64,000 nt of DNA from Cellulomonas persica (GCF_007989825.1 NZ_BJUA01000005.1:1-64000), one strand, 5' to 3'; counted from the stretch's first letter, positions 45,686-53,977 are shown. Translations and numbers: made by a program. Notes: generated from the sequence alone by a model not told the origin.

Positions 45686-46669
45686 ATGGCCCCGCTGAAC
45701 CTGACCGACCTGCGGCCCGACCGCACGATCGACCCCGCCGGTCTCGACGCCGCACGCGACCTGCTGCACGCCCGCATCGAGGCCGACGCGACCCCGACGA
45801 CCGTCGTCCACCTCACGTCACGCCGCCGCAGGGGGGCGGTGCGGCTCGGGCTCGTCGGTGCCGCCGCGGCGGCCGCCGCGGTGGTCACCCTCGTGCTGCC
45901 GAACCCCACCGACGCGGCGGCGTTCGCCGGCTGGACCGCCGTGCCCGCCCAGCTCGACGCGGCCGACACCGCGGCAGCGGGCGAGCAGTGCCTCGCGCTG
46001 CGCACGGACCTCGCCGGGGACGCACCGCAGGGCGACCCCCCGGTGAACCTCGCCGGGGCTCGCACGGTCCTGGCCGACCGCCGCGGCGAGACGACGTTCA
46101 CGGTCCTCGCGTCCGATGCGGGACTGCAGTCGTGCCTCATCGGGCCGGCCGTGGCGACGTCGCTGGTGCTGTCCGGGTCCGGTGACGTCGTGCTCGGATC
46201 GGGCTCCGGCGACGCCTCGGACGCGCCCCGGGAGCAGCTGAGCGTGGGCGTCGTGGGGGACGACGAGACGCCGGCCGCCGACGGCGCGACGTACGCCGCG
46301 GGCGGGATCGACGGCGTCGGCTCCGACGAGCCGTGGGGGTTCGCCGTCGGGCGCGTCGGGGCGGACGTGACGTCCGTCGAGGTGCGCCTGGCCGACGGCA
46401 GCACCGTGCAGGCGAGCGTCGCCGAGGGTGTGTGGGCCGCGTGGTGGCCGACGCAGCAGCTCGCGGCCGGCGTCGTGCCGACGCTCGCCGACGGCACCGT
46501 CGGGCAGTCCCCCGCGATCGACCGCAGCACGCTCGAGGTGACCTCGGTGGACGGGACCGAGGACGCCGACGCGTCGACCGGTAGCGGGACGGGCGGCGGA
46601 GCCACGGTCGACGACGAGTCGGTCGTCGACGAGTCCGTGGTCGAGTCCACGCCCGAGTCGGGCGACTGA
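45686..46669 (+). CDS. Putative membrane anti-sigma factor
   Basis: A 327-residue protein with one membrane helix (about residues 52-72: AVRLGLVGAAAAAAAVVTLVL). The N-terminal cytoplasmic part (DLRPDRTIDPAGLDAARDLLHARIEADATPTTVV) sits where ECF anti-sigma factors bind sigma but has no zinc-finger motif. The extracytoplasmic part is Gly/Asp/Ser-rich and ends in an acidic tail. The placement 3 bases behind the sigma gene supports the anti-sigma call more than the sequence itself. It ends before a strong hairpin. Confidence 0.65.
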   Translation: MAPLNLTDLRPDRTIDPAGLDAARDLLHARIEADATPTTVVHLTSRRRRGAVRLGLVGAAAAAAAVVTLVLPNPTDAAAFAGWTAVPAQLDAADTAAAGEQCLALRTDLAGDAPQGDPPVNLAGARTVLADRRGETTFTVLASDAGLQSCLIGPAVATSLVLSGSGDVVLGSGSGDASDAPREQLSVGVVGDDETPAADGATYAAGGIDGVGSDEPWGFAVGRVGADVTSVEVRLADGSTVQASVAEGVWAAWWPTQQLAAGVVPTLADGTVGQSPAIDRSTLEVTSVDGTEDADASTGSGTGGGATVDDESVVDESVVESTPESGD

Positions 46670-46693
46670 GCGGCCCGAAGGGCGCGACCAGAC

Positions 46694-46729
46694 CGCAGCG
46701 CGGCGTCCCGCGGGGGGCGCCGCGCTGCG
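46694..46729 (+). terminator. Terminator-like hairpin after the sigma/anti-sigma pair
   Basis: A perfect 12-bp GC stem (CGCAGCGCGGCG / CGCCGCGCTGCG) with a 12-base loop, 25 bases after the stop. Confidence 0.55.
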
Positions 46730-46854
46730 CTGCGTCGGGGTGCCAGCCGGACACCGGCGGGTCGGGTTGTCGAGTCGCGTCGTCGTGGCGCGTCATCCGC
46801 TCGACGGCCGCCGCGGAGGCGGGCACAGTGAGGCCGACGGCGAAAGGACGTGGG

Positions 46855-46884
46855 ATGAGCAGCCCGACGACGAGCGAGGCATGA
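46855..46884 (+). CDS. Candidate 9-residue leader peptide upstream of ECF42 sigma
   Basis: ATG at 46855 with AAAGGACG upstream opens MSSPTTSEA and ends in TGA that overlaps the ATG of the sigma factor (ATGA, 46881-46884). It would couple translation of the sigma gene. It may be a true leader or chance; ECF42 genes often follow a DGPF/YCII-type gene, and none is present here. Confidence 0.35.
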   Translation: MSSPTTSEA

Positions 46885-48179
46885 CCGCGGAGCGCACCGC
46901 CGACCCGGCGCGGGCGGCGCTCGACGAGGCGTGGCGGTCGAGCTGGTCGCGCGTCGTCGCGCTGCTCGTCGCGCAGTACCGCCGCCCGGACCTCGCGGAG
47001 GACGCCGCCGCGGACGCGTTCGAGGCCGCGGCCCGCACGTGGCGCTCGTCGGGCGTGCCTGCCAACCCGGGCGCGTGGCTGCTGACCGCCGCGCGCCGAC
47101 GCGTGCTCGACCGCCTGCGCAGCGAGGCGGTGCACCGACGCAAGGAGCCGCTCATGGCCGTCGACGACGAGATGCGGGCGCTGGCCGCCGCGGTCGTCGA
47201 CCCGGGCGCGCACGTCGCCGACGAGCAGCTGCGGCTCGTGTTCGCGTGCTGCCACCCGGCGATCGCGGCCGACGACCGGGTCGCCCTGACGCTGCGGTTC
47301 GTGGTGGGCCTGCCGACGAGCGAGATCGCGCGGCTGCAGCTCGTGCAGGAGATGACGATGGCCGCGCGGATCACGCGCGCGAAGAAGCGGCTCGCGTCCT
47401 CCGACATCCCGTTCGAGACGCCGGGTCCGGACGCGCTCGCGGACCGGCTCGACGTGGTCGCCACGGTCGTGTACCTGGCGTTCACGTCCGCGTACCAGCC
47501 GGGTGCGGACGGGCTCCGGGTGGACCTGGGCGACGAGGCGATCCGCCTGGCGCGCCTCCTCGACGAGCTGCTGCCGGGCCGGGACGTGGTCCGCGCGCTG
47601 CTCGCGCTCATGCTCCTGCAGCACTCGCGTCGCGACGCGCGTCTGGACGCGGCGGGCGACCTGGTCCTGCTGCCGGACCAGGACCGCACGCTGTGGCATC
47701 ACGACGAGATCGCGCAGGGACTCGCGCTGCTCGCGGACCTGCCGCCGGTCGCGGGCTCGCGGCTCGCGGCGGAGTACCGGTTGCAGGCGAGCATCGCCGC
47801 CGAGCACGCGACGGCGGCGACCGCGCAGGCCACGCGTTGGCCGGTGATCGCGGACCTCTACGCGCGGCTCGAGACGCTCACGGGGTCGCCGGTCGTCCGC
47901 CTGGCGCGCGCGGTCGCGGTGGCGGAGGCCGACGGCCCGGACGCGGGGCTCGAGGTGCTCGACGGCATCGAGGTCGCGCTGCCGCACCACCACCGCGTGC
48001 CGGCGGTGCGGGCTGAGCTCCTGACCCGAGCGGGCCGGGCCGGCGACGCGGTGGACGCGTACGACCGGGCGATCACGATGGCCGTGAGCCCGGCCGAGGT
48101 GAGGTACCTGCAGGCACGACGCGCGGCGCTCGTCGGCGGACCCGACCCGCAGAGCCGGACCCCGGAGCAGCGGTCCTGA
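46881..48179 (+). CDS. ECF42-type sigma factor with TPR-like extension
   Basis: A 432-residue sigma factor. An ECF core (SRVVALLVAQYRRPDLAEDAAADAFEAAARTWRSSGVPANPGAWLLTAARRRVLDRLRSEAVHRR, then VALTLRFVVGLPTSEIARLQLVQEMTMAARITRAKKRL) is followed by ~230 residues of helical repeats (DUF6596-like, ending AGRAGDAVDAYDRAITMA), the hallmark of ECF42. No anti-sigma is expected for this group; the extension probably regulates it. ATG at 46881 is taken because the conserved core starts just after; it is embedded in an ATGA overlap with a 9-codon leader. Typical partner gene of the DGPF family is missing. Confidence 0.85.
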   Translation: MTAERTADPARAALDEAWRSSWSRVVALLVAQYRRPDLAEDAAADAFEAAARTWRSSGVPANPGAWLLTAARRRVLDRLRSEAVHRRKEPLMAVDDEMRALAAAVVDPGAHVADEQLRLVFACCHPAIAADDRVALTLRFVVGLPTSEIARLQLVQEMTMAARITRAKKRLASSDIPFETPGPDALADRLDVVATVVYLAFTSAYQPGADGLRVDLGDEAIRLARLLDELLPGRDVVRALLALMLLQHSRRDARLDAAGDLVLLPDQDRTLWHHDEIAQGLALLADLPPVAGSRLAAEYRLQASIAAEHATAATAQATRWPVIADLYARLETLTGSPVVRLARAVAVAEADGPDAGLEVLDGIEVALPHHHRVPAVRAELLTRAGRAGDAVDAYDRAITMAVSPAEVRYLQARRAALVGGPDPQSRTPEQRS

Positions 48180-48210
48180 CGGATCGGCCGGGGTCGGGCA
48201 ACCGGGCCGG

Positions 48211-49464
48211 TCAGCCGACGGCCAGCAGGTAGAGCAGCGCGCCGTTCAGGACGACGACGAGGCCGACGACCGTGACGAGCACCGCGTGCAGCGGCGTGCG
48301 CGTGCGCGCCTCGCCCATGACGTCGCGCGACCGCGTGAGCCGGACCAGGGGGATCATCGCGAACGGGATGCCGAAGCTCAGCACCACCTGCGAGACGACG
48401 AGCGTCCATGTGGGGTCCGCGCCCGCGGCGAGCAGCAGCACCGCGGGGACGATCGTCGCGGAGCGGCGCGCGAGGATCGGGATCCGCTTGTGCAGCAGCC
48501 CCGCCATGATCGTCGCGCCCGCGTAGGACCCGACGGACGTCGACGCGAGCCCCGAGGCGAGCAGCCCGATCGCGAACGCGATGCCGACGACCGGCCCGAG
48601 CGCGTCGGTGATCGCCGCGTGCGCGCCCTCGATGGAGTCGGTGCCCGGCACGCCGCGCAGGCCCGACGCGGCGAGCAGCAGCAGACCGATGTTGACGAGC
48701 CCCGCGACGACGAGCGCGAGCCCGACGTCCCACCGCGTCGCGCGCAGCAGACGGTCGCGCCACGGCCCGGCCTCGGCGTGCCCGTGCCGGTCGCGCGCGA
48801 GCGCGGAGTGCACGTAGATCGCGTGCGGCATGACGGTCGCGCCGAGCATGGACGCGGCGAGCAGCACCGAGTCGCTGCCCTCGAACCGCGGGACGAGCCC
48901 GGACAGCACGCCACGCGCGTCGGGCGGGCTGACGACGAGCCCCGCGAGGAAGCCCACGGTGATGACGGCCAGCAGCGCGACGACGACGTGCTCGAACCGG
49001 CGCTGCCCGTACCGGTCCTGGGTGCCCAGGAGCGCGAGCGAGACGAGCCCGACGATCACGCCGCCGAGCCACAGCGGCACGCCGAACAGCAGGTTCAGCG
49101 CGATCGCGCCGCCGACGACCTCGGCGATGTCGGTCGCGGCGGCGACGAGCTCGGCCTGCGCCCAGTACGCGAGGCGTGGTCCGCGGCGCAGGCGGTCGCC
49201 GAGCACGTCGGGCAGCGAGTGGCCGGTGACGAGCCCGAGCTTGGCGGACTGGTACTGCACGAGCACGGCCATGGCGTTGGCCGCGACCAGCACCCACAGC
49301 AGCAGGTACCCGTAGCGCGCGCCCGCGGTGAGGTTCGCGGCGACGTTCCCCGGGTCGACGTACGCGATCGCCGCGACGAACGCCGGCCCCAGCAGCAGCG
49401 GTCCGCGCGGCCGCCGGCCGGGCCGCCTCGTCGTGCCACGCTCCGCCACCGGCACCTGCGTCAT
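48211..49464 (-). CDS. mntH: Manganese/divalent metal transporter, NRAMP
   Basis: A 417-residue NRAMP-family proton-coupled metal importer with about eleven helices. The metal site signature YVDPGNVAANL (helix 1, DPGN) and the helix 6 MPHAIYVHS motif (Met plus Ala-x-x-x-His) are intact, which fits Mn2+ uptake. ATG at 49464 has GAGGGTGG upstream. A perfect 18-bp palindrome sits 20 bases upstream (49484-49501), the expected position of an MntR/DtxR-type metal-sensing repressor site. Confidence 0.9.
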   Translation of the reverse strand: MTQVPVAERGTTRRPGRRPRGPLLLGPAFVAAIAYVDPGNVAANLTAGARYGYLLLWVLVAANAMAVLVQYQSAKLGLVTGHSLPDVLGDRLRRGPRLAYWAQAELVAAATDIAEVVGGAIALNLLFGVPLWLGGVIVGLVSLALLGTQDRYGQRRFEHVVVALLAVITVGFLAGLVVSPPDARGVLSGLVPRFEGSDSVLLAASMLGATVMPHAIYVHSALARDRHGHAEAGPWRDRLLRATRWDVGLALVVAGLVNIGLLLLAASGLRGVPGTDSIEGAHAAITDALGPVVGIAFAIGLLASGLASTSVGSYAGATIMAGLLHKRIPILARRSATIVPAVLLLAAGADPTWTLVVSQVVLSFGIPFAMIPLVRLTRSRDVMGEARTRTPLHAVLVTVVGLVVVLNGALLYLLAVG

Positions 49465-49483
49465 TCGGCCACCCTCGTAGAGA

Positions 49484-49501
49484 AGTTCGGATATCCGAAC
49501 T
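49484..49501. promoter_or_regulatory. Perfect 18-bp palindrome upstream of mntH, candidate MntR/DtxR operator
   Basis: AGTTCGGATATCCGAACT, flanked by GTAGAG and CTAC. It covers the promoter region of mntH on the minus strand. Manganese- or iron-dependent repression is inferred from position and symmetry; I did not compare to a known consensus. Confidence 0.6.
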
Positions 49502-49556
49502 CTACGTCGTCACGGCCGACTCCGCGGCGCGGACACGCGCTCGTCGCGCGACGCCG

Positions 49557-50198
49557 TCAGGCCGCCGCGACCTCGCGCACCCACGTGCCGTCGGCCTCCG
49601 GCGCGAAGCCCACACGGCTGAAGTAGTCGCGGTTCGTGGGCACCGGGTCGACGACGAGCCGGGAGAACCCGCGGTCGCGGAACACCCCCGAGCGCCGGTA
49701 CACGAACTCGCCGGGGGTGCAGTCGCGGAACCGCGGCGTCACGTAGTCCATGAGCACGCGGCCCGTGCCCGCACCTTCGTCGCGCACCTGCACCACACCC
49801 ACGGTCTCGTCGCCCCGGACGACGAGGAACGCCGCCGAGGCCGCCCGCGGCGCACCGTCACGGCCTGAGGCCGGGGCCCCCGGCTCGAACTTCGCGATGT
49901 CCGCGGCGTGCACCGCCAGGACCCGGCCCAGGTACGCGTCGTCCGGCGCGACCTCGACGACCTCGTACGTCGCCTCGTCGTGCCGCTCGCGCAGCAGGCG
50001 CGCGAGCCAGTAGACGTCGATCAGCGTGATCGCCGCGTTCATGGCCGCGAACGGCCAGATGCCGATCGCGACGTTGTACGCGGTCGCGATCGCCGCGCCC
50101 GCCAGGTTCATCCACCGGAACCGCAGCACGCGAGCCTGCATGAGGGAGACGACGACCAGCACGGAGCCGATCCAGCCGAAGACTTCGAGCCAGTTCAT
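49557..50198 (-). CDS. YgjV-like membrane domain fused to GNAT domain
   Basis: A 213-residue fusion. The N-terminus has three short helices (WLEVFGWIGSVLVVVSLMQ, FRWMNLAGAAIATAYNVAIGIWP, AAMNAAITLIDVYWLARLL), as in the YgjV/membrane-anchored family. The rest resembles a GNAT-like acyltransferase (FLVVRGDETVGVVQVRDEGAGTGRVLMDYV, RDRGFSRLVVDPVPTNRDYFSRVGFAPEADG). The canonical acetyl-CoA loop is not clear, so activity is uncertain. ATG at 50198 lies 6 bases after TACGCT, a leaderless start, and it is divergent from the double GNAT. Confidence 0.7.
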   Translation of the reverse strand: MNWLEVFGWIGSVLVVVSLMQARVLRFRWMNLAGAAIATAYNVAIGIWPFAAMNAAITLIDVYWLARLLRERHDEATYEVVEVAPDDAYLGRVLAVHAADIAKFEPGAPASGRDGAPRAASAAFLVVRGDETVGVVQVRDEGAGTGRVLMDYVTPRFRDCTPGEFVYRRSGVFRDRGFSRLVVDPVPTNRDYFSRVGFAPEADGTWVREVAAA

Positions 50199-50204
50199 GC
50201 ACCG

Positions 50205-50210
50205 AGCGTA
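50205..50210 (-). promoter_or_regulatory. Candidate -10 box, YgjV-GNAT gene
   Basis: TACGCT on the minus strand, CGGTGC, then ATG at 50198. Confidence 0.4.
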
Positions 50211-50250
50211 GGTGCCGCCAAATACGTGGCGACCGGGACCCGCGCAGGCG

Positions 50251-50256
50251 CACGCT
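50251..50256 (+). promoter_or_regulatory. Candidate -10 box, double-GNAT gene
   Basis: CACGCT, GAACGT, then ATG at 50263. Divergent from the box at 50205-50210. Confidence 0.35.
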
Positions 50257-50262
50257 GAACGT

Positions 50263-51402
50263 ATGACCACCGTCCGAGAGGTACCCGTGACGGCCACGGC
50301 GACGGAGCCGGCGGCCGCACTCCTGCGCGCCTACGTCGACGCGTGGAACGACGTGAGCCACAACACCTGGGGTCACGACGACTTCGTCCGCGAGCCCGTC
50401 GAGATGCTCGAGGCGATGCGCGACAAGCCCTACGAGAAGCTCGTCCGCCTCGTCGCGATCGACGACGCCCACGCCGACACCCCGTCGGACGAGCTCCCGC
50501 TCGAGGCCGTGACCGGCACCGGCGTCGTCCTGCTCCCCCAGCAGGACAACCTCACGTGGGCGTACGTCGGCACCACCGTGCGGCCCGCGCACCGGGGGCG
50601 CGGCGTCGGCGGCGCGATCCTCGAGAGCTGCGTGCGCGTCGCACGTGACCACGGCCGCAGCACGCTCATGGCCGAGACCGAGCACCGCGTCGAGCCGCCC
50701 GAGGGCCCTGAGTCCCTGACCGCGCCGACGGGCTCGGGCCGCGTCCCGCTCGACGACGCGGGCGTGCGGCTCCTGACGAAGCGCGGGTGGGACCTCGAGC
50801 AGGTCGCGAGGCGGTCCGTCCTGGACCTGCCGGTCGACCCGGACGCACTCGAGGAGCACCGCGCACGCGCCGCACGGGCCGCCGGCGACGAGTACCGCAC
50901 CGTCGGCTGGGACGGCCCCGTGCCCGACGAGTGGGTCGACGCCATGGCCGAGCTCTACACCGAGATGAGCGACGCGCCCCCGATGGGCGGCCTCGAGTAC
51001 GAGCAGGACCGCTGGGACGCCGCACGGGTGCGCTCGCACGAGGAGCAGCAGGTCCGGCGCGGCATCGCGTCGTGGACGACGGTCGCGCAGCACGTGCCGT
51101 CGGGCCGGCTCGTCGGCTACACGACGCTCCTGGAGGTCCCGCCCGTGCGTGACCTCGTCCACCAGGAGGACACGCTCGTCGCCGAGGCGCACCGCGGGCA
51201 CCGGCTCGGCATGCTCCTCAAGGCGACGAACCTGCAGCGCCTCGCCGCCGCGCGGCCCGACGCCCAGCGCATCGACACGTGGAACGCCGAGGAGAACGAC
51301 CACATGCTCGCGATCAACATCGCCCTGGGCTTCCACCCCGCGGGGTGCGCGGGCGAGTGGCAGCTCAAGCTCGGCACCGCGCACGGCCGGCCCGCCGCCT
51401 GA
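50263..51402 (+). CDS. Tandem GNAT acetyltransferase
   Basis: A 379-residue protein made of two GNAT-like halves. The N-terminal domain has the acetyl-CoA loop VGTTVRPAHRGRGVGGAILES (about residues 104-124), and the C-terminal domain has VAEAHRGHRLGMLLKATN (about residues 306-323), followed by WNAEENDHMLAINIALGFHPAG. This tandem layout is shared by actinobacterial mycothiol synthase (MshD)-like and related proteins, but this one is not MshD by obvious sequence. ATG with CACGCT 6 bases upstream. A 20-bp hairpin follows. Confidence 0.8.
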   Translation: MTTVREVPVTATATEPAAALLRAYVDAWNDVSHNTWGHDDFVREPVEMLEAMRDKPYEKLVRLVAIDDAHADTPSDELPLEAVTGTGVVLLPQQDNLTWAYVGTTVRPAHRGRGVGGAILESCVRVARDHGRSTLMAETEHRVEPPEGPESLTAPTGSGRVPLDDAGVRLLTKRGWDLEQVARRSVLDLPVDPDALEEHRARAARAAGDEYRTVGWDGPVPDEWVDAMAELYTEMSDAPPMGGLEYEQDRWDAARVRSHEEQQVRRGIASWTTVAQHVPSGRLVGYTTLLEVPPVRDLVHQEDTLVAEAHRGHRLGMLLKATNLQRLAAARPDAQRIDTWNAEENDHMLAINIALGFHPAGCAGEWQLKLGTAHGRPAA

Positions 51403-51487
51403 CGCGCGGCGCACCCGTCGTCGGCCACGGTGCGCACATCTCCGGCCCTCCGGGTCGACCACCCGCACGGTCGGTCCCGGAGGGCCG

Positions 51488-51551
51488 GGCACGACGAAGC
51501 CCCGTCGTCACCTCGGTGTGTGGTCGAGGGGCGACGGGGCTTCGTCGTGCC
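51488..51551. terminator. 20-bp perfect stem, convergent terminator
   Basis: Arms at 51488-51507 and 51532-51551 are fully complementary, starting GGCACGACGAAGCCCCG. The 24-base loop has a further 5-bp inner stem (CCTCG/CGAGG). It lies between the convergent double GNAT and PadR genes, so it can end both transcripts. Confidence 0.75.
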
Positions 51552-51619
51552 GTGCGGCCCGTCGGCGCCGGCGGCGTCGAGCAGCCCCCCGCAGGTGGAC
51601 CGGCGGGTCCGGGGTCGGA

Positions 51620-52492
51620 TCAGGCGGGTGGGGCGGTGTCGTCGGGCGCGGCGGGAGCGCCGGGTCCTGCGGGGCCCGGGGGTTGCGTGGGGGCCGGGGG
51701 TGCCGCGGGTGCCGGGGGTGCCGCGGGTGCCGGGGGTGCCGTCGGGTCCGTCGGGTCGTCGGCGAGCAGGCGGTAGAGCTCGCGACGAGCCGCGTCGATC
51801 GCGGCCACCGCGCGCGCCACCTGGTCCGGCGTTCCCGTCCGGGCGACCTGCTCGGCCGCGCCCGCGAGCGCGCCCAGCGCGTGGTGCAGCTCGCGACCGG
51901 GGTGCTCCGGGCGCTCGCTCGCGGCCTGCCACGGGTCGCCGAGCTCGTCGGCGTGCTCGGTGACGTACGTGCCGCCGGCCTCGGTGAGCGTCGCGAGCTT
52001 GCGGCCCGACTCGCTCACGATCGCGACGAGACCCTCGTCCTCGAGCGCCGACAGCGCCGGGTAGATCGCGCCGGGGCTCGGCCGCCAGCGCCCCTCGGTG
52101 CGCTGCTCGATCTCCTGGATGAGCTGGTAGCCGTGCATCGGCTGCTCGGCGAGCAGCAGCAGGATCGCGGCGCGGGTGTCGCCCCGGCCTGCTCGTCGTC
52201 CGCGGCCGCGGTGACCCTCCGGGCCGAACCCCGGCGGGCCGAACCCCGGGGGGCCGAACGCGTGCGGACCACGCGGGCCGAACCACGGGCCGCGCGGGCC
52301 GAAGCCCGGTCCGCCGGGCCCGCCCGGGCCTCGTCGGCCGCGCTCGGGTCCGTCCCAGCCGCCGTCCCAGCCGCCGGCCCACGGGCCGCGCTCGGGACGC
52401 CGACGGCGTTGGCCGCGCTCGCGGCCGGTGATGTTCTCGATCGGGTCGGGGCGCTGGTCGCGCCTCCCGCACCCGGCATCGTCGTGTCGCAC
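51620..52492 (-). CDS. PadR-family transcriptional regulator
   Basis: A 290-residue regulator. The N-terminal ~95 residues are Gly/Pro/Arg/Phe-rich (FGPRGP, FGPPG repeats) and probably disordered. The winged helix is RAAILLLLAEQPMHGYQLIQEIEQRTEGRWRPSPGAIYPALSALEDEGLVAIVSESGRK (about residues 107-165), a textbook PadR DNA-binding domain. The C-terminus has Pro/Ala repeats encoded by an 18-bp tandem repeat at about 51700-51740. GTG at 52492 has AGGAGG 5 bases upstream. Paired palindromes at 52539-52559 could be an autoregulatory operator. Confidence 0.85.
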   Translation of the reverse strand: MRHDDAGCGRRDQRPDPIENITGRERGQRRRRPERGPWAGGWDGGWDGPERGRRGPGGPGGPGFGPRGPWFGPRGPHAFGPPGFGPPGFGPEGHRGRGRRAGRGDTRAAILLLLAEQPMHGYQLIQEIEQRTEGRWRPSPGAIYPALSALEDEGLVAIVSESGRKLATLTEAGGTYVTEHADELGDPWQAASERPEHPGRELHHALGALAGAAEQVARTGTPDQVARAVAAIDAARRELYRLLADDPTDPTAPPAPAAPPAPAAPPAPTQPPGPAGPGAPAAPDDTAPPA

Positions 52493-52538
52493 GGGGTGCC
52501 TCCTGAATGTAGGTGCGTCGGTGTCGCCGACGTGTGAA

Positions 52539-52559
52539 CGATATATCGTCGATACATCG
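52539..52559. promoter_or_regulatory. Tandem palindromes, candidate PadR operator
   Basis: CGATATATCG and CGATACATCG separated by one base. Sequence and location, about 50 bases upstream of the PadR start and AT-rich against the background, suggest an autoregulatory operator. Confidence 0.5.
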
Positions 52560-52739
52560 CAGACAACCCCCTCCCCGGCGTCGCAGGGACCGACGTCCTC
52601 ACCACGACCCTTCGCGCACCCCGACCCCACCTGGCATCGGGTCGGTCCGGGCCCCGTGCGGCCCACGAGGCGGCCGGATAGAGTCCCGCAGGCCGGCCGC
52701 GGACGAGGCGCCCGGTGAGTCCCGCGCCGGAGGTGGAGC

Positions 52740-53009
52740 GTGCCCCTGCTCGTGCTGGTCGCGGCGCTCGTCGGCGCGCTCGCCGCGTGGCAGGTCGGAC
52801 GCCTGCGCCGTCGCGGCGACCGGCGTCTGCTCGTGCTGACCGCGGGGGTCGTCGTCGTGCTCGTCGGGCTGGGCGTGCTCGCCTGGCGGACGCAGGCGGG
52901 TCGCGTCGCGCACGTCGCCCTGGTCGGCGGCTACGTCCTGACCTCCGTGGTCACGCCGATCGACCGCACCCGACCCGACACCCCCACCCCGCCCTCACCG
53001 CCACGCTGA
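52740..53009 (+). CDS. Small membrane protein (89 aa)
   Basis: An 89-residue protein with two to three membrane helices (MPLLVLVAALVGALAAWQVG, LLVLTAGVVVVLVGLGVLAW, VAHVALVGGYVLTSVV) separated by a basic Arg cluster (RLRRRGDRR). The GTG start has GGAGGTGGAGC directly upstream, supporting it. No family recognised. It is divergent from PadR and may be under its control, by position only. Confidence 0.65.
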   Translation: MPLLVLVAALVGALAAWQVGRLRRRGDRRLLVLTAGVVVVLVGLGVLAWRTQAGRVAHVALVGGYVLTSVVTPIDRTRPDTPTPPSPPR

Positions 53010-53080
53010 CCGACACGACCCAGCGCACGCTGCGTCGTGGGGTGTCGTGGGCCGCGCGCGGGGGTGAGGCCGGCGGTCGG

Positions 53081-53122
53081 GTCAGTGGGTCGGGGTCAGT
53101 GGGTCGGGGTCAGTGGGTCGGG
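53081..53122. repeat. 14-bp tandem repeat x3 across a stop codon
   Basis: Three exact copies of GTCAGTGGGTCGGG. The last copy (53109-53122) holds the minus-strand SRPBCC stop (53110-53112) and the codons before it; the other copies lie downstream of the gene. Confidence 0.95.
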
Positions 53123-53874
53123 ACAGGGGCGCCGGCGTCACGCCACCACGCGTCCCAGCGGGCCGTGACCTCGTCGAGCGTGGGCTGGTCCAGGCCGAAC
53201 ACCGACAGCACCGCCGTGACGGTCCCGTGCGGCGGGTGCGCGCCGATCGGGATCTCGCGGACCACCAGGAGCGCCTCGGTGATGGCATGCAGCTCGATGC
53301 CGAGCTGGTGCTCGGTCTTGTAGAGGACCGTGCCGCCGAGCACGGAGCCGTCGGGCCGTCGGGCCTCGAGGTGCCCGCGCACCGGGATGCCGTGCGCACC
53401 GTGCAGACCCGCACGGTCGAGCAGCCGGTCCGTGCGCGGGCCGGCGTCGGCGTCCACGAGGCTCACCGTCCGGCGGTCACGTCCCAGCTGCTTGCCGAGG
53501 GCGAACTGGAGCTGGTGCATGTTCGCGATCCAGTCCTCGTCGACCTCGTCCATGTTCCCGTCGTACTGCACCGCGAGCGCGTCGTGGCTGCGCCGCGTCA
53601 CGCGCAGGCGCGTGAGGTGCGGCTGGTGGGCGGCGGCGCTCACGGCGAGGACGTCGTGGTTGGGCCAGGTCAGGGTGTGGGTGGTGGCGTCGTGGTCGAC
53701 GTCGCGCCGCTCGGTCGGGGTCCGGGTGAAGGCGAGCGCCTCCTCGTCGAGCCCGGGGCGTTCCCAGCCGAACCAGCGGCGCACGAGCGTGGGCTCACGC
53801 AGGTGCTCCCACACGGTGGCGAGCCCCACCGGGATCTCGAGCGACACGATCTCGCGGCGATCAAAGGCCATCAC
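53110..53874 (-). CDS. SRPBCC/AHSA1-like protein
   Basis: A 254-residue START-superfamily protein. The N-terminal part looks like AHSA1: REIVSLEIPVGLATVWEHLREPTLVRRWFGWERPG, a Trp-containing early helix, and later strands (HTLTWPNHDVLAVSAAA). The remaining residues are less regular. It may bind a lipid or other hydrophobic ligand, or act with a regulator; the function is not established. No clear Shine-Dalgarno before the ATG at 53874. The end of the gene is within a 14-bp tandem repeat. Confidence 0.7.
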   Translation of the reverse strand: MMAFDRREIVSLEIPVGLATVWEHLREPTLVRRWFGWERPGLDEEALAFTRTPTERRDVDHDATTHTLTWPNHDVLAVSAAAHQPHLTRLRVTRRSHDALAVQYDGNMDEVDEDWIANMHQLQFALGKQLGRDRRTVSLVDADAGPRTDRLLDRAGLHGAHGIPVRGHLEARRPDGSVLGGTVLYKTEHQLGIELHAITEALLVVREIPIGAHPPHGTVTAVLSVFGLDQPTLDEVTARWDAWWRDAGAPVPTH

Positions 53875-53977
53875 GCCTCACCTGCCCGTCGACCTCGACG
53901 ACGATCTCCTCGCTTCGGACGCTAGCCCGGGCGTCGCGTCGCCGCACCTCAGGTCAGGGCCGGGTCCAGCGCCGCGG

